Assembly (NCBI GenBank): GCA_948470475.1
Contig: OX419338.1
Location: forward strand, 2,823,944-2,887,943
Direction: 5' to 3'
Origin: Galaxea fascicularis
Taxonomy: Eukaryota; Cnidaria; Anthozoa; Scleractinia; Euphylliidae
DNA: 64,000 nucleotides
The notes under the pieces are model-generated. The model saw only the letters and a list, made by a program, of their open reading frames with translations. It searched no databases and was not told where the DNA came from. How positions within the stretch are numbered: the first letter of the stretch is position 1; every line of letters starts with the position of its first letter. This document shows, piece by piece, positions 34,345 to 46,779 of the stretch. The position numbers were made by a program, and so were the translations under genes.

Positions 34345-34985
34345 GGGGCTGTTTACATGGAGGTAGGAAGATCCTAGCACTAGGAAGATCCTAGAAGGCG
34401 GATCATCCTAGCGCCATATGTTTTCTGTATTCAGTTTACATGCAAGAGGTCGTACTTGGCTCTAGTGCTAGGATCTTCCTAGCTGTGAGCTAGGAAGATC
34501 CTAGCGCTAGGAACATCCTAGCACCATGTAAACTGCCTTCGCTAGGAAGTTCCTGGTCAAGACTAGGGACAAAAAAACAAACATGGCGGCGGCACCTCTT
34601 TTACAAACAATTAATTTACGGCTAAATCTAGGCTCATATATATTACAAACAAATAATTTAGCCGTTAATTTACGGCTAAATCTTTGGTCAGTATATTATA
34701 TGTGAAAAATTCAGCCGTTAATTTACGGCTAAATTTTTCCTTTGTATAATTCTCGGAATGAGTTTTTGGCTAATTTTTTGTTATGTTTGTAGAATGCGTT
34801 TGTTGCAAAATTCGCCGTTGTCTAAACTTTCTCACGGTATTCAGCTGCCAAAGGTCGACAATCTTGCTTTCATTCTCCACTTCCACCTAGACAGAAATTT
34901 CTGCATGTAAACCAAACGAAAAGTTGTTTCGCCTTCTAGGATCTTCCTAGTGCTAGGATCTTCCTACCTCCATGTAAACAGCCCC
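34345..34985. mobile_element. PIF/Harbinger-type MITE, 641 bp, TAA duplication
   Basis: TAA at 34342-34344 and 34986-34988 flanks inverted repeats of about 55 bp that are essentially perfect: GGGGCTGTTTACATGGAGGT at the left and its complement at the right. A 3-bp TWA duplication and a GGG(G)CTGTTTACA terminus fit PIF/Harbinger. The ends are filled with repeats of TAGGAAGATCCTAG in both orientations, continued at 34450-34560, as expected for arrays of transposase-binding sites. The centre carries three near-palindromes of the type TTAGCCGTTAATTTACGGC (about 34610-34735). There is no reading frame. Confidence 0.88.
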
Positions 34986-35051
34986 TAAGTTGCCTGTTAT
35001 AGTTTTTGAAAACGCTATGACTATATGGCCGGTAACAGGTGTTGTAAAAAC

Positions 35052-35428
35052 ACTAAATGACCGGCAGTCCGATATTTTTCTAAAAATTGTCAAATCAAAG
35101 AATCCTGGCTAATCCAAACCATCGTATGTCGATTAGGAAAAGTCAAGCGTTTTTAGATCTCAAGTCCAGCGCTTGCTTTATGCTGGGCTTATTGCACGAA
35201 CCGTAATTCGTGACGCTTAACGCATTGGCCGGCAGTCGACTTGAAAAAAATCACAATTACAAAACACGATTGAGGATTCGTCCAGCATAAAGCAAGAGCT
35301 GGACTTGAGATCTAAAAATCATTTCAGGATCGCTTGACTTTTCCTAATCGACATACGATGGTTTGGATTAGCCAGAATTCTTTGATTTGACAATTTTTAG
35401 AAAAATATGGGACTGCCGGCCATTTAGT
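35052..35428. mobile_element. Long foldback element
   Basis: Arms of about 135-147 bp (35052-35186 and 35282-35428) are inverse copies with few differences, plus a 12-base insertion in the right arm. Shared blocks include CTAATCCAAACCATCGTATG and TCTCAAGTCCAGC. The loop is about 95 bp. Non-coding foldback or MITE. A GCCGG box near both ends (ACCGGCAGTCC / GGACTGCCGG-like) may mark the termini. Confidence 0.8.
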
Positions 35429-35460
35429 ATTTTTAAAAACGCTGTGGCTCAGTAAGGACG

Positions 35461-35795
35461 ATAGACCTTTTTACCGATACGGCGGCCATCTTGAATTCTA
35501 TTGTTCTGACCGAGAAATTATGGGCTGCCGAGGGGGCAATCGCTGCAAAATGTATCGTATACACAGCTTTCAGGATAAATTTTTACTGCTTGTCTCTCAT
35601 ATTCCAAAACAAATATTACAAGCGTTACATCTTTCTGTCACGGTATTTGGCAGTGGTTTCTATGGTTAGCGAAAAATTATTGTTTAAAGTTATCACGCCA
35701 CAGTATTCTTTATAATTATTTCTCATCTGCCCCATGGGTATCCCATAATTTCCTCGGAATTCAAGATGGCCGCCGTATCGGTAAAAAGGTCTATA
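35461..35795. mobile_element. MITE with ATAGACCTTTTTACCGATAC termini
   Basis: The terminal inverted repeats of about 38 bp read ATAGACCTTTTTACCGATAC, then GGCGGCCATCTTGAATTC; the right end is the exact complement up to GTCTAT. The interior of about 260 bp has a 74-codon frame without known homology. It lies 30 bp from the foldback element. Confidence 0.85.
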
Positions 35796-36435
35796 GGTCT
35801 GCGGTAGACTAACAGAAACCGTTGGTTTTCGTGCGCAGCAATGTTATAATTGAGTTAATTTGAGCTCTTTCATTGGATAAATCGCTATTAGCGCGAAATT
35901 CAAACAGTTTTACTTAAAGTTAAAGAACCCAAAGCTCGATTTATACATTTAAAAAAACGTTATGTTTGCATTGAAATGAAAGATTTCCATAGGCGAAGTG
36001 GGAAAAAAATCGTATGTGGGGAACACGTATTTTTGAGATTGACTTAGACAAACAATGGGATTTTTACCTTGCTTTCATAAAAAAAAAATTACAAGTTCGT
36101 AAATTGTTGACAGCTAAAATGTCTACGTATAAAGTATTGTGGTCTTCTTGGTCTGGATGTCTGCATAGGCTATTTAAACAGATGCTAGAACTCCCTATAA
36201 AAATGCGACTTGATGAGTCCACTTATTAAAGAGTACAATGTTCGATCAATCAGAAACCATTTCACCTAAAATGTCAACAGCATCCCAAATGTAATCACCT
36301 CCAATTCCGTCTGAATGGATCTCGATGTCGCTACTTCTCAATTGCGGGAAAGTTTTGGCGAGAAATAAAATTTCTTTTGATTCCAGCTTGATTCCATCAA
36401 AGCAAATATCCATAATCGATTCATATGAGCACATA
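35796..36435. other. Intergenic, nothing recognised
   Basis: Short frames only (36014-36229 plus, 36246-36434 minus), with no known domain. Confidence 0.35.
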
Positions 36436-36710
36436 CAAGTGGTGGAACAGAGAATTAACTCTGAATTGTAAATTAAAGTGCTAATAGAAACCCATCAAAA
36501 ACCCACTGGGCGTTAGCCCTAGTAAAGGGTATCAGGGAACCGCACTAGACAAAGAAAAAATTCTTATGACCTCGGTGGGAATCGAACCGGATTAAATCTA
36601 CCGTTGTTCTGCCGACTAAGCTACGAGGTCGGACAGAGAAAGTCAGGGACGATTAAGGTGGTGAATCGCGGCGAAGAGAAAGTAAGGGTACATATATATG
36701 TTGTGCCGCG
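36436..36710 (-). mobile_element. tRNA-bearing SINE-like repeat, single copy (minus strand)
   Basis: Read on the minus strand it starts CGCGGCACAACATATATATG and ends GTTCCACCACTT, with a tRNA-like part in the middle at 36568-36630. It is the same unit as at 58977-59420, about 90% alike by eye. The tRNA part keeps the acceptor, D and T ends but has lost about ten bases between the anticodon stem and the T loop, so it cannot be a working tRNA. As a lone copy it shows where one monomer begins and ends. Confidence 0.75.
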
Positions 36711-38546
36711 AAATGGCTTCCACGCTTGTGTAATATGACATTTCACTGATCTGAACATTCGTGGGTGGAAAACATCGGATTCCCCACATACGATTTATGT
36801 ACGAAGTTGCCAAACAATAGGTCGTGGCCTATTCAATTTACTTTCGGAATTTCCGACGGCTGAAATCGAGGTAGAACGGAGAAATGAAGAATTTTAATTA
36901 GGTAAACCAATTATCTGTGGTTGGAGAAAATGATTCCAAGTATTCCGTTGCCGGTTACTGCTATTGTAGCGGACGGAGTTCTTCAAACATTGCGGTCACT
37001 CTATTACTGCTCCGGATGCGTATTTGTTGGATGAGGATTTACTAGAAACCAAGCCAGTCTTTCTAACTAACCAATTTCTTTAATTACTTGCTTGATTTAC
37101 GTAAAAACTGAAAAGATAATTACAAAGAAACGCCTATTACTATAATTCGTGCATAACATCAATTGTACGATAACAACACAAACAGGGGGTGTATCACAAT
37201 ACTAGAAAATCACTAAATATTTCGAATCACTAACAATACAAGGAACAATATCGAACTAAAAACATAACTAAATCGAGCATGCAAATAAAACTACGAATCA
37301 TACCTCTTTTTCCAATCTCAACTCTTATTCTTTCGATCTTTCTTGGGAAAATCTATCCTTCGTTCTGTGTTCCGATAGCACGTGTCTATGGAAAAGCTAA
37401 TCTGATCTATATATAGTACGTATGATCCTTGCGTAACACAACGTAAGTTACGTAACCACTGTTAACTACTCCGCGTTAATCAGTTACAGCTATCGTTCTT
37501 AGCCGGAGCGTTACTTTATATTTGAATATTGCCTTTGTAGCCCGTATACGAATTTGCATATTTGTATATTACATCTGTCAAAGTTCCAGACAACAAAACG
37601 TTTGGTATATAACTTCATTAATGCATACGGCGCCTGTGGGTCTTTAGGGATACCACTCTAAATGGTTTAAAACAGCGTAATTTTACGGAAAATATTACCG
37701 CGTAAACGCTTCTTTTACCTAGAGGTGTAGCTGAAAAAGATGCGCTCCTTAAACATTCAAACACAAACGAAATGTACAGGTTTCTTACCCATCATTTTTT
37801 TTTTTAATAAAGTTGTTGCAAGCTGAAAGTGTTGTAATATTCCTCATCCATGAGCTGGCTCACAGGAGTCTTTGATTAACTTTGTGATATCAAGGTGACT
37901 ATGTTTCGTAATCTTCCTTTATATAGAGTTGGGAGACGTTTTTGACTGCCGGCAAAAACAGCAAATATGACCTTCCCGAATTATTTGCCCACTGTGAAAC
38001 TTTTTTGGCCACTTCCAGTTACGAAAATTCGAGTGCACTCTTTGATCGACGGCGAAAACCTAACGTCGAACTACCCTCGGACGCAGGGGTTTCGTTTGAG
38101 GCAGGACGCCAGTCGTAACGACCAGTTGTTTGACATGAAAAGTCCGGTAGCAACGTCCGATAGCTCACACAAAATAGTTTTTTTTTTAAAGTCTGACGTC
38201 CGCTTGTTTAACCAATGAATCCGGTAATTAAAAATGTTACCGAAAACCCTGGGCCCTCCGCCGAACAGTTATCTACCGAAACTTGTCGTTGGGTGCCCTG
38301 CAATGGCGGACAGTCATACCAATTCACGTTTTCGAATTAATTGTAACTGTTACATGCTATTTCTCAACAATTTTGTTTTGAGGAGTCCTAGAGAGCTGAG
38401 AGTCGTTCTAAATTATTTGATTTTACCTACCGTTTTACTCCTTTGTTTCTTAATCTTGTTCATACAAGGGAACCTATTTCATCGAATTGATGATCTGAAA
38501 CCAGTCAGAACCCTGAATAAACTACAGCTAGGTAACGTGACTCAGT
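36711..38546. other. Intergenic, no gene recognised
   Basis: A frame at 37967-38218 starts with ATG and runs 83 codons but has no recognisable domain. Otherwise AT-rich, with a T11-type tract near 37797. Confidence 0.35.
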
Positions 38547-38611
38547 GCGTGTTGTGTTCCAATGTTTTTCGTTTACATGATGTAAACGAAAAACATTGGA
38601 ACACAACACGC
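38547..38611. repeat. Perfect palindrome, 32-bp arms, 1-base spacer
   Basis: The left arm (38547-38578) begins GCGTGTTGTGTTCCAATG and the right arm (38580-38611) is its exact reverse complement. The single spacer is G at 38579. There are no mismatches in 32 bp. Confidence 0.97.
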
Positions 38612-40320
38612 TTTGGATTTTCAGAAACTTAAGCTGGATTAAACTATTTCGTAACTGTCTGTTTAGCTCATGTTGTTTGTCTTGTGACAAAAACAAAAGT
38701 TATGCAACTGCCGGAAGTCTGTTATCGCGGTCTTGTTTAACTTCTTCCTGTCTCTTCCTGTAACTATGATCACGGAACTACCTGCACGCGTATTTTAAGC
38801 CAATATACTCAAAGTTGCGAGTCGTTCTACACTGCCTTTACGACGTGAATCTGTATGAAAAAACAGTTTAGGTTACAGAAGGGATGTTTAAACTGAAAAT
38901 ACTCATGAAATGTGACGAGATGAGCTGTGATCGGAAATGTTTGGTTTTATCAAAGGAGTTGATAATGCAAATTGCCATCGTACAGGGATTAAAGGCCGAC
39001 GTTTTGAGCGTTAGGCCTTGGGAAATATCGGAGGTCGGTATTTTAAAATAAAGAAAAAACGTAGCACGATCCAGAAAAAAAAAAACACACCCATGATATT
39101 ACAATTTAGAAAGTTCTTATCAATTACGTTGTACTTAACAGAAGGTATTGGGAAGAAACTTGTATGAACCTTCTACTCTTAAGACGAGACAACGTCGTAG
39201 GTCCTATTAAACCGTGGGGACTCCAAAAACGTAGAATTTGATCTGTGAGAATTCAAGCTATGGAGTGGCGTGATGAGAGGTTGTAACTGCCTTAATGTGA
39301 CTATGCTTAACGAAATGGGCCGGCTAACATTTTTATTTTGTTTTTAGAAAGCGGAAGGTAAGGTGGGATATCAAGCAGTGTTCCAGATGTCTGAGGTGAC
39401 GATTATCCAATTATGATACCCGTGCATCTATAGATGGCATGTCTTTCGTGCCCCAAGTGACAGCCGATAAAAGATTTCTGTAAATCAAGACTAACTGTAG
39501 AAGCGGAAGGGTGGTAATGAAGAGCTTGCGATCACTCATAGTTGCTCGTTTAAAATATCAAAGGAAATTTAAAGTCACGCGAAGTCAAGTAAGGCACGCG
39601 TTAGGAAAGATTTACAATAATTTATTCTTTTGGTTTTTAGTCAACTGGATCATTGTTCGTCCTTCTGGTCGAATGCTTCTGATAGTAATATACAAGGTGT
39701 GCAGAATTTCGCTGCTTGCTTCTTTAGCGGGAAAAGAACGTTTGACTATGTAACTCTAATTCTATAAGACTCACAATTTGTAGCTAAAGGACGTCGACTT
39801 GACCTTTAAATTTACGACAACTTTGACAAGCCAGGCTCCAAGTTACTTGTAAGTTCGAACTGCTAGAGGTGTTTACACGATAGAATCGTTACTCTGTAGA
39901 ACTGAGTCTCTTTTGATTTTTAAGCGCAAACTTGGGACTTCTCATTTAAAAAATGAGTTTTTATCGTCTTAAAATGTATATAGTATTTTTAATGTGTTTT
40001 TGATTGAAGATGTGCATAGTATTGTAAAGTAATAGCCCCCATTGGGAGTGGTCATTAAAGAGACTGTATTGTACTATAACGTTAAATCCTTCCGGCGAAT
40101 TCAGAACGACGGTAGACGGAGAATTTTAAGCACTCTACAGCAGCTGTATTTGGAAGATTTGGAAACTGATTATCCGTTGTCAGCTTCCGTGAAAGTCCGG
40201 TTCCACCATGATTTAAGTGAAGTGACTGTACGTTTAATTACTGATTTATTTATTTATTCACCACCACATACATTCATAAAAAGTTAGATTGAATAATAGA
40301 CTGAAATATTGCATAAGTTT
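38612..40320. other. Intergenic, no gene recognised
   Basis: Short frames without domains (39511-39753, 40042-40287). No RNA gene or bounded repeat. Confidence 0.35.
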
Positions 40321-41265
40321 ACAGTGAATAATAATAATAATAATAATAATAACTGATAATAAGAGTAAGAAGTGGCGAGGAGACCTCAGGAAACCGGAGG
40401 GCTTATACTGAGAGGTCCCCTCGGAGATATGTAAGGACTGTAAGACTAATAGAGACATTCTATTGAGGCTTGTTATTAACATACGGTGACAAGACTATAA
40501 AGGCATAAAAGAGTCGGACATTTCATACAATTAACTGAGGAAATGAAGAAGCTTTCTTTTGAAGGTGGATAGACTAGAGGAAGACGCAACTGATAATGGC
40601 AAAGCATTCCATATCTTTGGCCCTCGAAAGAGTATAGTGAATTGATTGATATTAGTTCGACAGGTATGAGGTCGAATATGAGCTGAAGCTCTGGTATCGT
40701 AAAATGAATTTGACCACAAGTCATAAATAAATTTAGAAAGGGCGACGGCAGCAAACGATGGTGATAGGAAAACATAAATTTTGCAATATAAAGGGAATTC
40801 ACTTTAAAAATATCTAAGATATTCAATTGCGCAAATAAAGGTGCAGAAGGTGCGCGGTGATTAGAATTTGTCATAGCTCGCACAGCTCGTTTTTGAAGAA
40901 GAAAATGCGATTTAAGTTTGTTACATAAGAAGAAGACCAATAAGTTAAATAGGGATAAATTAAGGTATAATACAATGACATTTTTGTGTTTGATGACAGA
41001 AAGAAACGAAATCTGTACAATATAACAAAGGATTTAGAGATTTTCTTGCAAATATGACTGATATGCGATTTCCACGTTAGACCTTCATCAATATAAACAC
41101 CTAAAAACTTGACTTCTGTTTCCTGCTTGACAGCTATACTATCAAATGAAATTTGGGAGCTCATGTGGACAGATTTTTGTTTAGCCTTAAATACAAGTAT
41201 AACTTAATTGGTCTTTAGGTTAACAGAAAGTTTGTTTGGTTTCATCCATAAGCTAAATCTTAGTC
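40321..41265 (-). mobile_element. 5'-truncated L2/CR1-like non-LTR retrotransposon (minus strand)
   Basis: On the minus strand from 41265 down, the translation gives KPNKLSVNLKTN, then VKFLGVYIDEGLTWKSHI (thumb region), YTLIYPYLTYWSS, and after a frameshift LQKRAVRAMTNSNHRAPS and a GPKIWNALPLS motif, ending in STFKRKLLHFL. This is the order of the C-terminal part of LINE reverse transcriptases. The 3' end at about 40330 is an (ATT)n run (plus strand AATAATAAT), a usual tail for this group. Catalytic boxes are absent because the 5' part was lost. It is a different subfamily from the element at 28.4 kb. Confidence 0.8.
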
Positions 41266-44050
41266 AGTTTATTATTCATTACAGGGGCAACATGATCAGG
41301 GTCTGAATTGCAGTAAAAGAAATGATAAAACAAGTGAAAAGAGTCTGCTATGACGTTATCCCAAACCTGGCAAAGTGTCAGAATTGAAAATCTATAACTT
41401 CGCCATAACATCTCTGCTGATTTGACCCTTAGCTTAGTGACTACAGTGAGATGCGTTATATCAATACCTCTTGCCACTCGGAAATTTGGACCATGGTGAA
41501 ACTCGTGGTGTATGGTAGAACATAGGGAAAACGTAAGAATATATCTAAATCATTACTATTTAAACTGACTGATTGTAAATGTTTTGTTGTTCTACATTTC
41601 TGAAGTTTCAGTGGCAATCCGGCAACATTGACCGGCTCATTGTTGGACAGGTGATCAAGTTATGACTTACATTTTTAGTCGTTTGTACATGTGACGAGAC
41701 AAATCGTAATAAGTATTATAAAAGAAAGATTTAGCACTTACTGCTTTCTTGATAACGGCATTGTGTTCAGTTATCTGGTCTCTTCTAGTTATTTCTTGGA
41801 ATTACATAACCGGGAGTCACGATATAAACCGGCGATCTTAAAAGCTATTTATGGAGTTAACATAGCTCTATGGGTGTCCCTATTGAAATCACGCGGGCAG
41901 CACAAAAATTGCGTTTAATTAAAAAAGCGCAAAGTTCAGAGATCTTCCAGGCTCGATTTCAGGTTGCTGTTAAAATAAAGATGACACTTTTTCAAAAGGT
42001 TAAAAGCGTTTATTTAGTACCCATCCAAATTCAGTCACGCACCCTCTGGACTGCAACTCGATGTATTTTTTCCGTTATTTTTTCAGATGGAAAGGTGAAA
42101 TCCGAACCACATTAACGCTGGACTTCGCCTGGATTACAGCTTGTATATCACATGTTCGAGCGTTACAGGTCACATGGTTTTGAATATCTTCTGAGCATAA
42201 TTTCCTTGTATATATGTTGAAAATCAGTGACAAAAACGGCAACAACAATGCCGACAAAAATTGGCGCGCAGTTGAATTAGCGTGAATTACTATCGCTTGC
42301 CGGACAAAAAGAAAAATAGTCTGAAATTAAAATCGAAATGTCAGCAGACGGCTGACATTTCAAACTAAAAGTCAAACCAAGAAACACAAGGGTAAAAAAC
42401 ACTTCCGGTTTAAGGCTTTCGATTCATTAGTAGAGACAGATTTTTTGAGTAAGACAATTATTATGACAATGCAATATCTCATCGTATGTCTGTCCGCCGG
42501 CACAGCCCTTGATCTGTTTTATACTGTAGTCTGTTCTTACTCCGAGGAAACCATCCCTGATTTATACAAAGCTCCACAGAGAGCAGGAGCTATACCTCCA
42601 CTTTTGTTCAAAATAAACCAATGTATTTGTAAGCAAGCTGCGTTCTGGAGACGATGATAAACTTGATGACTGTACCTTAACAGTGGTAGCATGAAAATCA
42701 AATAAATAGATACACTGAAAATGCCAGTCAACGTTGTTCTATACACTCAGTCTTCAACCGAACCGAGAGAGATTAGTTTTCACTGAGTCCTCGCAAATAA
42801 GGGTTTGCAAGACTTGACATCTCATGTCTGAAAAATCTCCAATTTTTTCAGCACCGTTTGACGCACAAGGGGCCTCCACGTTACATTCGAAAGGAATAGT
42901 TAGCCATTCGGCTAACGCGAGGCGAAATCTGACACAATTAATTTAGAAAAAGACAAAAGACATCGAAGGTCATGGGAGTGTGAAAGTCAAAGGCTCTTTT
43001 TCCATGTGAAATCAGTGATATAAATTGCACCGCTTTTAATTAATTTCTGTTAATGGATAGACAATCCAACGCAATCACATCGACTTAGTTCAAGATTTCA
43101 TGATTCCTTCTTGTCTTCATTTGCTTAGCGGCTCGATTGCAAGACGCTGTACTGGGCGGGAAATGCACTCGTTTTTTTATTTGGGTTTACATTGCTAACT
43201 GTAATCCTGTTAGCTATATAGGGCCAATATTAGATTAAAACCGCGAGAATTAATCTTCTCATCTTACTTACCTACTTACCTACCATCAACTAATGATAAC
43301 CTCCTCTTTGGCGGAGTTTTTCCAATTCTAGCTTCTGTTTGTTTGTCTGCACTGGTTTGCTATCAACTGCAGACAGCTGTTTATCACTCTGGTTGTAAAC
43401 GTTTTAACGTTATATAACTGACATTTTATGACCTGCATAAAATATAAAACTACTGACTTAACCGACAAAAGCCTTCCAACGTTAAGTGATGACACAGTGT
43501 TGGTGAGAACTTTTTCTGTTACATAACACGAAGCTTTGTTTTTATCATGGCAAAAACCCTATTTTTGGCCAAAAACTTTGTACTTATGTAACTTCTTTTG
43601 TACAACCACTTTTGTAAAAATCTAGCCCTTCAGTGAAAATTCTAACCCCCAAGAAAATATAAGGGGATTGTTATAATTTACCTGTAAATGGCTATATGAA
43701 GAATCTAGCTATGCTCTGAACAAAAAAAGTCATGCAAGGACTTGTCGTCACATTGTTTGCAGAGTCTATAAGCTATTGCACGTGTTGCCGAAATCAGACT
43801 AGAACGATCTTTTGACAGAAAACTTTGTACTTTTCCCCGTAGCTTTTTCCAAGACACACCGAATGCTGTAAACATTTTAACGGCTGATTTTGCAAAATGT
43901 TTGGTGAAGTACGCCCGGCGAGATTGGTCCCCGTTTGGTCACTCACTTATTGATGGTACGGGCAACTTTCAGTTCAACTTGAAATTTGTACAGCTGCGCG
44001 CGATGTAATCTGTTCAGTAAAAAAATACGTATATTTTGGAACAACCGTCC
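41266..44050. other. Intergenic, no gene recognised
   Basis: Frames of 60-81 codons without known domains. A small hairpin AAATGTCAGC/GCTGACATTT lies at about 42336-42360. No exon is supported. Confidence 0.35.
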
Positions 44051-44130
44051 TGATGATGATGAACTTTATTTAAGTCTCATGTCTTATAGCTCAGGCACAG
44101 TGCCTTATAAATTGGGGAGTTCTCTTTTAC
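44051..44130 (-). mobile_element. SINE 3' fragment (minus strand)
   Basis: GATGATGATGAACTTTATTTAAGTCTCA followed by a TAGCTCAGGCACAG and TAAATTGGGGAG region matches the 3' third of the SINE at 14960-15189, including the trinucleotide tail. The tRNA-like head is missing, as expected for a 5'-truncated retroposon. Confidence 0.6.
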
Positions 44131-46014
44131 AGCAGGATATTATATTCTCCATCTTCTGATGTACTCTCAAGTTCTATATTTGAATAAGGAGGTCGGTTAA
44201 ATCAGTTCTCTTGTTGCTGTTAATTAATTAGGCGATCGCGGGAAGTCGACAGGTGAGGGGACACCACAGGCCTGTAGTTCCGTCCCCTGTTGGAAACCGA
44301 CATTTCAAATTACAAACGTTGACGGTAATTCTTGTATCCTATAAATCTGTACTTATTGTGTAGTTTGAAAAATTCAATTTACAAACTAGCGTTTGTACCT
44401 AGTAAAACTGATACCAGAAAGTTGTTTCCGCAGCTGTTATGAAATTTTAAAAATGCCGTAACCAACAGCTCTTTTCTCTATCAAGGTCATAATCCGACGC
44501 CAGAATCGCAAGCACTGATCAGCCGGTCCTGCTCGGTATTCATTTCTTCCAGATTTGGTATCAGTAATGGCACGTAACATAAAGGCGCTGTTTCGTCACC
44601 TCGAACATAATAATTTTACTGATTAAACAAGTGTTTTTGCGTTTGATCATTAGTGTCTGATTTTCTATGTAACTCCATTCAAAACGCACAAAATACAGAC
44701 TCAAAAAACCTATTTTTAAAATTTCCCGCCGGGGAGCTTACCTCTTGACCCGCGGAAATCGGCTTGCACCTTTAGCGCTTGTGTTAACAACCTTTTCGCT
44801 CATCATTCGCACCCACCCAGATGATATTCTACCCAGTGGGACTGTGGTGTTAGTGTCAAGTTGATTGCAGTTGGATGACTGATGTATTTTGATTCTCATT
44901 ATTGCGTCGAGAAATCAATCCCCCTGTTGTCTCCTCCCATAGACCCGGTGTACTTTACCTAACCTTAATTAAGCCTTAACCATTTTGGCTAGCTTGGAAA
45001 GTGGGAATGTTTGAATACGAATGGGTTATATACCCATGTAATTGAGTTGTGCTTTTTAAGAATGCGTTCTTACCTAGATCCACCTGTTTTTCCGATTCAG
45101 ATCTGATTTGCCACACTCGTTGTCCAGCAGCCGCGCTTTAGTTCACATGGTAACCTGGCTTAACAGCCGGCAAATCGCCAAAATCGCCTTTTCCGGTTTT
45201 AGCTTTCACGCGCGTCACTGCAGTGGCATCAACTTTGTTATGTCAGATTCCTGTTATGTATCAGTCAAATCTAAGAACGCCCATCCCCTCCTACCCGGGA
45301 GAACCCCGAGGCATTCAACTTGTTAGGAAAATTTGGGTCAAATTCCCCCCTATATTGCCAGTTTTACGGTCAAATGCCCCACCGGTTGGGGCTTCACAGA
45401 GTATCAAATTCCCTATGCTCTAGATATTTAGGTAGTAAACCAAACCATTTAGCGACAATTTTCTCGCGTTTCAGACCTTTAAAACCATTTAATTTAATAT
45501 TCAAACTGTGGCGCATACAAACTTTGCGTCAATATACACAGCATAAATAATCAAGAAATAATCAATTGCATGAAGTTCGCACTGACAACTCAAACGTAAA
45601 AGATAACTTATTCTGAACAAAATGAAGAAAATGCTGATGTTGAGTCCTGATGTAAACCGTAAGACTGTAAAAGCTTTGTCACTTCTTGTAGTTGTATTAC
45701 GGCAGCTAAATGGAATAGTAATGATGTGGAAAATACAGCAGAGAAGGTAAAATTATTCCATCGGACCTTACAAAGCATGCGTAGTCAAAAAATTGATCCC
45801 GGTAACCGGGCTGAAGTGTTCATATGCGAAAAATTTCCAGCCCGTTTACCGAGATCCCGGTTGGAAAAACCGAGATCTCGGCAACCGAGCCAGCCCGCTG
45901 TCTCTTATGACTGAACAAATCGAAATCTCGCCGGAAACCGGGCTGATTTGAAGAGCCTCATAAACATTCCAATTCTTAGCGTTCACGGTTCTCCGAGGGA
46001 GCTTTAGCAGGGAG
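44131..46014. other. Intergenic, no gene recognised
   Basis: At 45798-45950 short palindromes (CCCGGTAACCGGG, CCGAGATCTCGG) recur, with CCGGGCTGA boxes near both ends. This may be a small MITE but no clean termini could be set. Confidence 0.35.
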
Positions 46015-46470
46015 GATGGGACGGCAACGGCCACGAGAACACCACAAAACAAGTTTGATGAGATAAAACATTCGTTCTGCAGTCTGTTTTACATTTTGTA
46101 CATTTCTTTCCAGTCTCCTAGCGTTCCCGCGTGACGGTAAGCTAAGGGACGGGCATTACAAAAGGGAAGGGGGGTGACGAAAAAGCCAAAACAAATCATA
46201 CAAGGTAAAAGGATAAAAAAAAATGTGCAACGAAGAAGGGAAAGAAAATAAAGTTCATGCACCTGAAAAAAAAAATCCTGCACAAGCAACTGGAATGGAC
46301 GAAAAAAAATCATGGAAACTGAAATCCCCCCCCACTCCCTTCCTCGCCCCCTCCCCCCCTCCCCAACACAAAAATTTTCTGATGGTCCATCCCTTCCCTC
46401 TGGATCATCAACTTTAACGCCGTTCATAATAATTTAGTCCCTGGACAGTTCGCCGGTTAGAAAAACGAGA
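46015..46470. repeat. Dispersed repeat sharing ends with 25000-25265
   Basis: Matching ends are listed at 25000. The middle here holds an extra 250 bp with C-rich runs (46325-46370) and A-rich stretches, so this copy is either the fuller form or carries an insertion. Confidence 0.6.
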
Positions 46471-46501
46471 AGTTATATTTGAAATGTTTCCTCTGCTACT
46501 C

Positions 46502-46746
46502 CGGGGCCGGGTTGTTCGAAGCTGGGTTAAGATAACCCAGGGTTAGTGTGAAATTTGAACCCAGATATTAAAGCTTAAAAAGTAAATTCAGTTTAATTCT
46601 TTTTGTCAACAAGTTGATCATTGGATGCTCTTGAAAATAGCAGAGAAAATTACCTGAGCAAATCCTTTTCAACAAAAGAAAAAGAAATCGGGGTTAGAAT
46701 TTAACCCCGGGTTAGTGCTAATTGGCGTTCGAACAACTGGGCCCGG
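46502..46746. mobile_element. MITE with CCGGGCC..GTTGTTCGAA termini, at the acyltransferase 5' end
   Basis: The left end CCGGGGCCGGGTTGTTCGAA and the right end TTCGAACAACTGGGCCCGG are inverted repeats. Inside each lies a GGGTTA/TAACCC palindrome. It resembles the elements at 1248 and 2291 in style (G/C-rich end, GTTGTTC or GTTGCTC, then a palindromic box). It ends about 35 bp before the possible first exon of the acyltransferase. Confidence 0.7.
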
Positions 46747-46779
46747 CGTAGGCCAGACTAAGTGTGTCAGCGGACTCTT

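Noticed and set aside
35491..35715. 74-codon frame inside the MITE at 35461
   Set aside because: No homology recognised; short and within a non-coding element.
36568..36630. tRNA gene on the minus strand
   Set aside because: It lacks about ten bases including most of the variable region and the T-stem start, and lies inside a dispersed repeat.
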